A stretch of DNA of 54,500 nucleotides, taken from positions 21,279,650 through 21,334,149 of the forward strand of contig CM022665.1 in the NCBI GenBank assembly GCA_012295275.1. The letters are read 5' to 3'. The notes under the pieces were generated by a model. It was given only the letters and a program-made list of their open reading frames with translations, ran no database searches and had not been told where the DNA came from. This document shows, piece by piece, positions 53,905 to 54,500 of the stretch. The stretch's first letter is position 1, and every line of letters starts with the position of its first letter. The stretch is from Chrysomallon squamiferum. Taxonomy: Eukaryota > Mollusca > Gastropoda > Neomphalida > Peltospiridae. The position numbers and the translations under genes are program-made.

Positions 53905-54487
53905 TAACAATGACAATAATGATGATAATAATAATAACAATAATGATAATAACAAAAAATAACATCAACAATATTAAGAACAACAATAACAACAAGAATA
54001 AAAATAACTAAACTACTATCACTACTACCACAGCCACTACAGTAACTACTTCTACTACTACTGTCAACTTTAATAATAACAACAATGATGTTGATGATGA
54101 TGAAAAACAAATTGAATATTAATAACTGATGATGATAATGAGAAAAATGAGTTCTAGAAAATAATAATGTTAACAAATTATGAAACTAATGAATCAAAAA
54201 CTTTAAGAAAATAATCACACACATCACAAGGTAATATGACAGAATGCATAAGATAAAAATATATACATATATGCGTGCACACACACACACTTCACATGAC
54301 ACACTACATACTCTAGTATATAATTTGATTATGACATATAAAGAAAACTTCAATAATTAAGAATGAGTAACCTGTCTCATCTGATGTTTTAGTTGTCTCC
54401 TCCTCTACCACAGCTGGGGCCTTGCTCACTCTGTACTCACTGTGAGACAGATCAAAGTGAAATGCATCCAGTACTGACACAATCACT
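37120..54487 (-). CDS. UTP20: UTP20, small-subunit processome component 20 (C-terminal 23 exons)
   Basis: UTP20 is a very large HEAT-repeat protein of the U3 snoRNP/SSU processome, needed in the nucleolus for 18S rRNA maturation. Twenty-three minus-strand exons (e1-e23, listed separately) with GT-AG introns and compatible phases encode ~1,075 residues. These match the C-terminal portion of animal UTP20 (about 2,800 residues in human) in order. Recognisable blocks include VHVLGFTVNHLLKH, KSYDSYEIVAKFIG, AILSRKL, YLLDYPLG, GRESTLEMM and HAGMFFVP, then the basic tail NPEIAARKRLKKNLSKKEAK. The N-terminal part continues beyond 54500. Introns are short (about 70 bases to 1.1 kb) except the one between e21 and e22 (2.55 kb), which holds a minisatellite. 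One single-base insertion interrupts the frame in e10. Many introns carry tandem copies of the neighbouring splice junction. Confidence 0.95.
37923..38068 (-). CDS. UTP20: UTP20 exon e22
   Basis: 146 nt, acceptor ttttttgcag, donor GAG|GTAACT. It encodes LKTLAQEVTDLLKKQVG, VEQFTQVFVRVQQ and a basic KETRKRTRAIE, the beginning of the charged C-terminal tail. Confidence 0.96.
38745..40515. repeat. 32-bp minisatellite, about 54 copies, in the UTP20 intron e21-e22
   Basis: Plus-strand unit close to TACTAGATGTTTACATCCAT followed by CTTACTGACTTG. Variants differ at fixed positions (ATGTTT, ATATTT or ATGTTTTC; CCATCTT or CCAGTTT; CTTGTAC or CTTCTAC). Between ~38890 and 39180 two variants alternate, giving a 64-bp higher-order unit. 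Copies at the edges (38745-38880, 40400-40515) are more diverged. On the UTP20 sense strand most units contain CA|GTAAGA, a donor-like motif. Confidence 0.95.
40598..40634 (-). repeat. 24-bp duplication of the e21 donor
   Basis: Plus-strand CCTTCAGTGAGTC occurs at 40598 and again at 40622. On the sense strand the exon end CTGAAG is therefore followed 24 bases later by a second CTGAAG|GT. Reading through to the second donor would meet an in-frame TGA. Confidence 0.85.
40623..40743 (-). CDS. UTP20: UTP20 exon e21
   Basis: 121 nt, acceptor ttgtttag, donor GAAG|GTAACA, ending one base into a Glu codon. It encodes SVFKWLAAYSLQL and ILPPLQREITRLTE. Both edges are duplicated into the flanking introns: a 24-bp repeat at the donor, and about five acceptor-like copies between 40790 and 41065. 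Confidence 0.95.
40780..41066 (-). repeat. Tandem acceptor-like copies upstream of UTP20 e21
   Basis: About five units of 55-72 bases, each with a version of GTTTACAG|AGAACCAGT on the minus strand (junctions near 40797, 40852, 40918, 40984 and 41056), related to the true acceptor at 40743 (GTTTAG|AGAACTAGT). Units also share an AATACAAAACTGG-type segment. Confidence 0.8.
41452..41488. repeat. (TA)n microsatellite in a UTP20 intron
   Basis: About 18 TA units between e20 and e21. Confidence 0.95.
41654..41848 (-). CDS. UTP20: UTP20 exon e20
   Basis: 195 nt, phase 0/0, acceptor ttgtcacag, donor AAG|GTGAGT. It encodes IVKNMLFLGSIVKLL, an acidic variable loop (DDAETSAKQQ), and LSVKWLVRKMVREANHE. 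Confidence 0.96.
42014..42085 (-). CDS. UTP20: UTP20 exon e19
   Basis: 72-nt exon, phase 0/0, acceptor ttatttcag, donor CAG|GTCTGT. It encodes IKQLIYAFVSQLQS and PLLDQDLADQ, the lead-in to the IVKNMLFL helix of e20. Confidence 0.93.
42384..42556 (-). CDS. UTP20: UTP20 exon e18
   Basis: 173 nt, acceptor ttaatttcag, donor AAG|GTCATT (weak). It encodes HVHSHLLYAHVWVRL and AQLFGLLFASWKPEDL, strong UTP20 matches. Confidence 0.96.
42851..42983 (-). CDS. UTP20: UTP20 exon e17
   Basis: 133 nt, acceptor attttgtttag, donor TGGG|GTTTGT (weak). It ends one base into a Glu codon. It encodes LYNILNTLAKILQQCDIL and the conserved Trp that precedes the HVHSHL block of e18. Confidence 0.92.
43225..43450 (-). 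repeat. Tandem copies of the e16 3' edge plus donor
   Basis: An 87-bp spaced copy of ACCTGTAAATC.TCAAAT.TACT at ~43328 matches the real edge at 43415, with a third, weaker copy near 43230. The flanking intron (TCTCA.AAACT.TTTTT) is repeated too. Confidence 0.75.
43416..43553 (-). CDS. UTP20: UTP20 exon e16
   Basis: 138 nt, phase 0/0, acceptor tattttcag, donor CAG|GTGTGT. It encodes TLAIQLCGLFVEVEAVGF and NILPLMQQQINPSRF. A diverged copy of its last ~35 bases with the donor lies in the intron at about 43329. Confidence 0.96.
44181..44243 (-). CDS. UTP20: UTP20 exon e15
   Basis: 63-nt small exon, phase 0/0, acceptor gtttgacag, donor AAA|GTAAGA. It encodes NLFNITLEWFKDNK. It is placed by homology order and by the clean phase with e14 and e16. 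Confidence 0.93.
44590..44935 (-). repeat. Three tandem copies of the e14 3' edge plus donor
   Basis: Units of ~146 and ~165 bases. Each has the last ~20 exon bases (plus strand CTTTTCAAG…) next to a TCTAC donor complement. The real junction is at 44925; copies at ~44760 and ~44614. The intervening intron parts also align (ATTCTGACATGAAAATTTAC occurs in two). Confidence 0.85.
44925..45044 (-). CDS. UTP20: UTP20 exon e14
   Basis: 120 nt, phase 0/0, acceptor (T)ncag following a long T tract, donor AAG|GTAGAT. It encodes HAGMFFVPMAVALMNDNS and ALAIKLLLEK. Its last ~21 bases plus the donor recur twice in the next intron (boundaries near 44760 and 44614). Confidence 0.96.
45967..46116 (-). CDS. 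UTP20: UTP20 exon e13
   Basis: 150 nt, phase 0/0, acceptor tgattacag, donor GTC|GTATGT. It encodes YLLDYPLGKMLVKHL and GRESTLEMMATMFSSFP, the most conserved stretch of the C-terminal half. Longer open frames on both strands overlap it but have no family match. Confidence 0.97.
46125..46420 (-). repeat. Tandem intron repeat beside the UTP20 e13 acceptor
   Basis: Three ~110-150-base copies carrying ATGTTAAAAG.AAA.A.GACA and AAATTTAATT…TTTCTATACT. They begin right at the acceptor of e13 (46117). Unlike the other junction repeats they contain little or no exon sequence. Confidence 0.65.
46635..46745 (-). CDS. UTP20: UTP20 exon e12
   Basis: 111 nt, phase 0/0, acceptor ttattgtag, donor CAG|GTTGGT. 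It encodes AILSRKLDVPELHSL and ends MRLQCRQ. Confidence 0.96.
47154..47285 (-). CDS. UTP20: UTP20 exon e11
   Basis: 132 nt, phase 0/0, acceptor atttttcag, donor AAG|GTATTT. It encodes CVTVLVKDVKFYKI and CEEDLHDYSRQSSAF, strong UTP20 matches. Confidence 0.96.
47407..47546 (-). other. Exon-like segment in the UTP20 intron between e10 and e11
   Basis: 140 nt with a consensus acceptor (ttgttttcag) and donor (ATG|GTAACA) and 46 open codons in one frame (NGFIRGTETGFAVSGKV). It is not part of UTP20 in other animals as far as I recall. e10 and e11 join in phase 0 without it. Included, it would shift the frame and give TAA at its fourth codon, so it would act as a poison exon or is simply a decayed repeat. 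Confidence 0.3.
47780..47951 (-). CDS. UTP20: UTP20 exon e10, carries a one-base insertion
   Basis: 172 nt between acceptor tttttcag and donor AAG|GTAACT. The body (CLLWLLKFPLPALKKN, LFVLLKNYAS, NLELVFTCFK) is clearly UTP20. The neighbouring exons need a length divisible by three, and 171 would fit. The run of four A on the plus strand (47940-47943) has one base more than the frame expected from the INTFSM-type reading at the exon start. This is either a sequencing or assembly indel or a true frameshift allele. A second in-exon cag 15 bases downstream does not repair the frame. Confidence 0.88.
48368..48484 (-). CDS. UTP20: UTP20 exon e9
   Basis: 117 nt, phase 0/0, acceptor cctatttcag, donor AAG|GTGAAA. 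It encodes LLHLCLKRSYLVARDN and PMIGPLAECLESKHIK. It should join directly in phase 0 to e10, where the frame is broken by one base. Confidence 0.95.
48916..49063 (-). CDS. UTP20: UTP20 exon e8
   Basis: 148 nt, acceptor cttatttcag, donor AAG|GTAAAA. It encodes a basic loop ending in RGGEKPKTAKKTN and the conserved IHVIVEFGLK. Its acceptor side has a second copy in the upstream intron at about 49227. Confidence 0.95.
49100..49515. repeat. Degenerate CAATATTCA-type minisatellite next to UTP20 e8
   Basis: Short units with CAATATTCA(G/T)ATTC…AGCAATATTCATG, about 25-50 bases long and poorly conserved. A second copy of the e8 acceptor context (TTTTCTCTGAAATAA) at 49222-49236 is embedded. Confidence 0.65.
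50159..50325 (-). CDS. UTP20: UTP20 exon e7
   Basis: 167 nt, acceptor ttattgacag, donor CCAA|GTGAGA. It ends two bases into a Lys codon that e8 completes. It encodes ETLMLFIHTLTFDTANIL, a HEAT-like helix pair. Confidence 0.93.
50680..51008 (-). repeat. Four tandem copies of the e6 3' edge plus donor
   Basis: Junction-like TTAC|ATCTTTAATAG (or TCAC|ATCTTTAATAC) lies at ~50687, ~50795 and ~50892, spaced ~100 bases, leading up to the real junction TTAC|ATCTTTCAATG at 50996. The intron bodies also align (TTTTAGTAG.TTTTAATGATTCAGTG, ACTCAAATTTTAATAAT). Confidence 0.8.
50996..51163 (-). CDS. UTP20: UTP20 exon e6
   Basis: 168 nt, phase 0/0, acceptor attttgttag, donor GAT|GTAAGT. It encodes IFNEELFGTAAEEKDV and KSYDSYEIVAKFIG, both typical of UTP20. 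The donor and ~12 exon bases recur three times in the following intron (boundaries near 50892, 50795 and 50687). Confidence 0.97.
51553..51651 (-). CDS. UTP20: UTP20 exon e5
   Basis: 99 nt, phase 0 on both sides, acceptor gttttcaag, donor GAG|GTAAGA. It encodes VHVLGFTVNHLLKHM, one of the most recognisable UTP20 blocks, and a short GDLDSALNNLTE helix. Confidence 0.97.
51976..52132 (-). CDS. UTP20: UTP20 exon e4
   Basis: 157 nt, acceptor atttttag, donor CAG|GTAAGA. It encodes a HEAT repeat (KDIRQTARDTLLKM, then LGPRYLPYILAEM) and ends with RRGYQ, the usual lead-in to the conserved VHVLGFTV block in e5. Confidence 0.95.
52490..52930 (-). repeat. Tandem copies of the e3 3' edge plus donor
   Basis: GTTTTATAAAACACT.TCTCACCCTGGAAG-type sequence recurs near 52650, 52740 and 52905 with a weaker copy near 52475. 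Only the last abuts the real exon (52916). The units end with AGATTTTG.A.TTTATTAA and AGTAG runs. Confidence 0.8.
52916..53055 (-). CDS. UTP20: UTP20 exon e3
   Basis: 140 nt, acceptor tatgccag, donor CAGG|GTGAGA. It encodes RVPLALAMVKLLQNLPQ, a HEAT-type helix, and ends two bases into a Gly codon completed by e4. The donor side is repeated in the downstream intron (copies near 52755 and 52664). Confidence 0.92.
53515..53750 (-). CDS. UTP20: UTP20 exon e2
   Basis: 236 nt, acceptor aataaacag, donor AAG|GTAAAG. An acidic, low-complexity linker (EDKTEMEINEGEMSENK) leads into the helical block THILHMLIPQLHKVLSQK. The start completes a Glu codon from e1, and it ends in phase 0. It is the least conserved of the exons seen here. 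Confidence 0.85.
54372..54487 (-). CDS. UTP20: UTP20 exon e1 (first in window)
   Basis: 116 nt between an aaatttcag acceptor and a CAG|GTTACT donor. It begins with one codon-completing base and ends one base into a codon. It encodes VLDAFHFDLSHSEYR followed by an acidic stretch (EEE). The preceding UTP20 exons lie beyond the window. Confidence 0.85.
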
Positions 54488-54500
54488 CTGAAATTTATGA

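Overview
This is AT-rich animal nuclear DNA. It has small exons with GT-AG introns, very many microsatellites and minisatellites, long homopolymers, hAT-type miniature elements and a dead MULE transposase. Nothing bacterial or viral was seen. The protein matches and the transposon mix point to an invertebrate, probably a lophotrochozoan such as a mollusc. That placement is inference, because no species-diagnostic gene is present.

Two real protein genes are visible, both on the minus strand. (1) A synaptotagmin gene. Its first coding exon (28991-29009, with 5' UTR above it) appears to join across a 13.4-kb intron to a large exon (14712-15547) that carries the transmembrane segment and a complete C2A domain with all five calcium-binding aspartates. 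No C2B exon was recognised between 1 and 14711, so the rest probably lies beyond position 1. (2) UTP20, the giant HEAT-repeat component of the small-subunit processome. The last 23 exons lie between 54487 and 37120 and encode about 1,075 C-terminal residues, including the lysine-rich tail. Every splice junction and phase fits except exon e10, which carries one extra base.

Layout. 1-11.5 kb: intergenic or far-intronic DNA with simple repeats, two hAT-type miniature elements (5495-5879 and 10364-10630) and no gene. 11.57-18.70 kb: a diverged inverted repeat with arms of about 2.7-2.9 kb that straddle the synaptotagmin TM/C2A exon. 18.7-29 kb: the long first intron of synaptotagmin, mostly repeats, with one unassigned exon-like ORF (24161-24324). 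29-33 kb: the promoter side of synaptotagmin and degenerate trinucleotide arrays. 33.2-34.2 kb: a MULE transposase pseudogene. 37.1-54.5 kb: UTP20, with a 1.75-kb, 32-bp minisatellite in its penultimate intron.

Two observations stand out. First, the inverted-repeat arms lie in the two introns flanking the synaptotagmin exon. The pre-mRNA could therefore form a kilobase-scale duplex that loops out this one exon, a geometry known to favour exon circularisation, skipping and A-to-I editing. Second, many exon-intron boundaries in both genes are tandemly duplicated into the adjacent intron. Each copy carries a few exon bases, the splice site and flanking intron, which leaves rows of decoy splice sites next to the real one. 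I count at least six such junctions in UTP20 and one in synaptotagmin.
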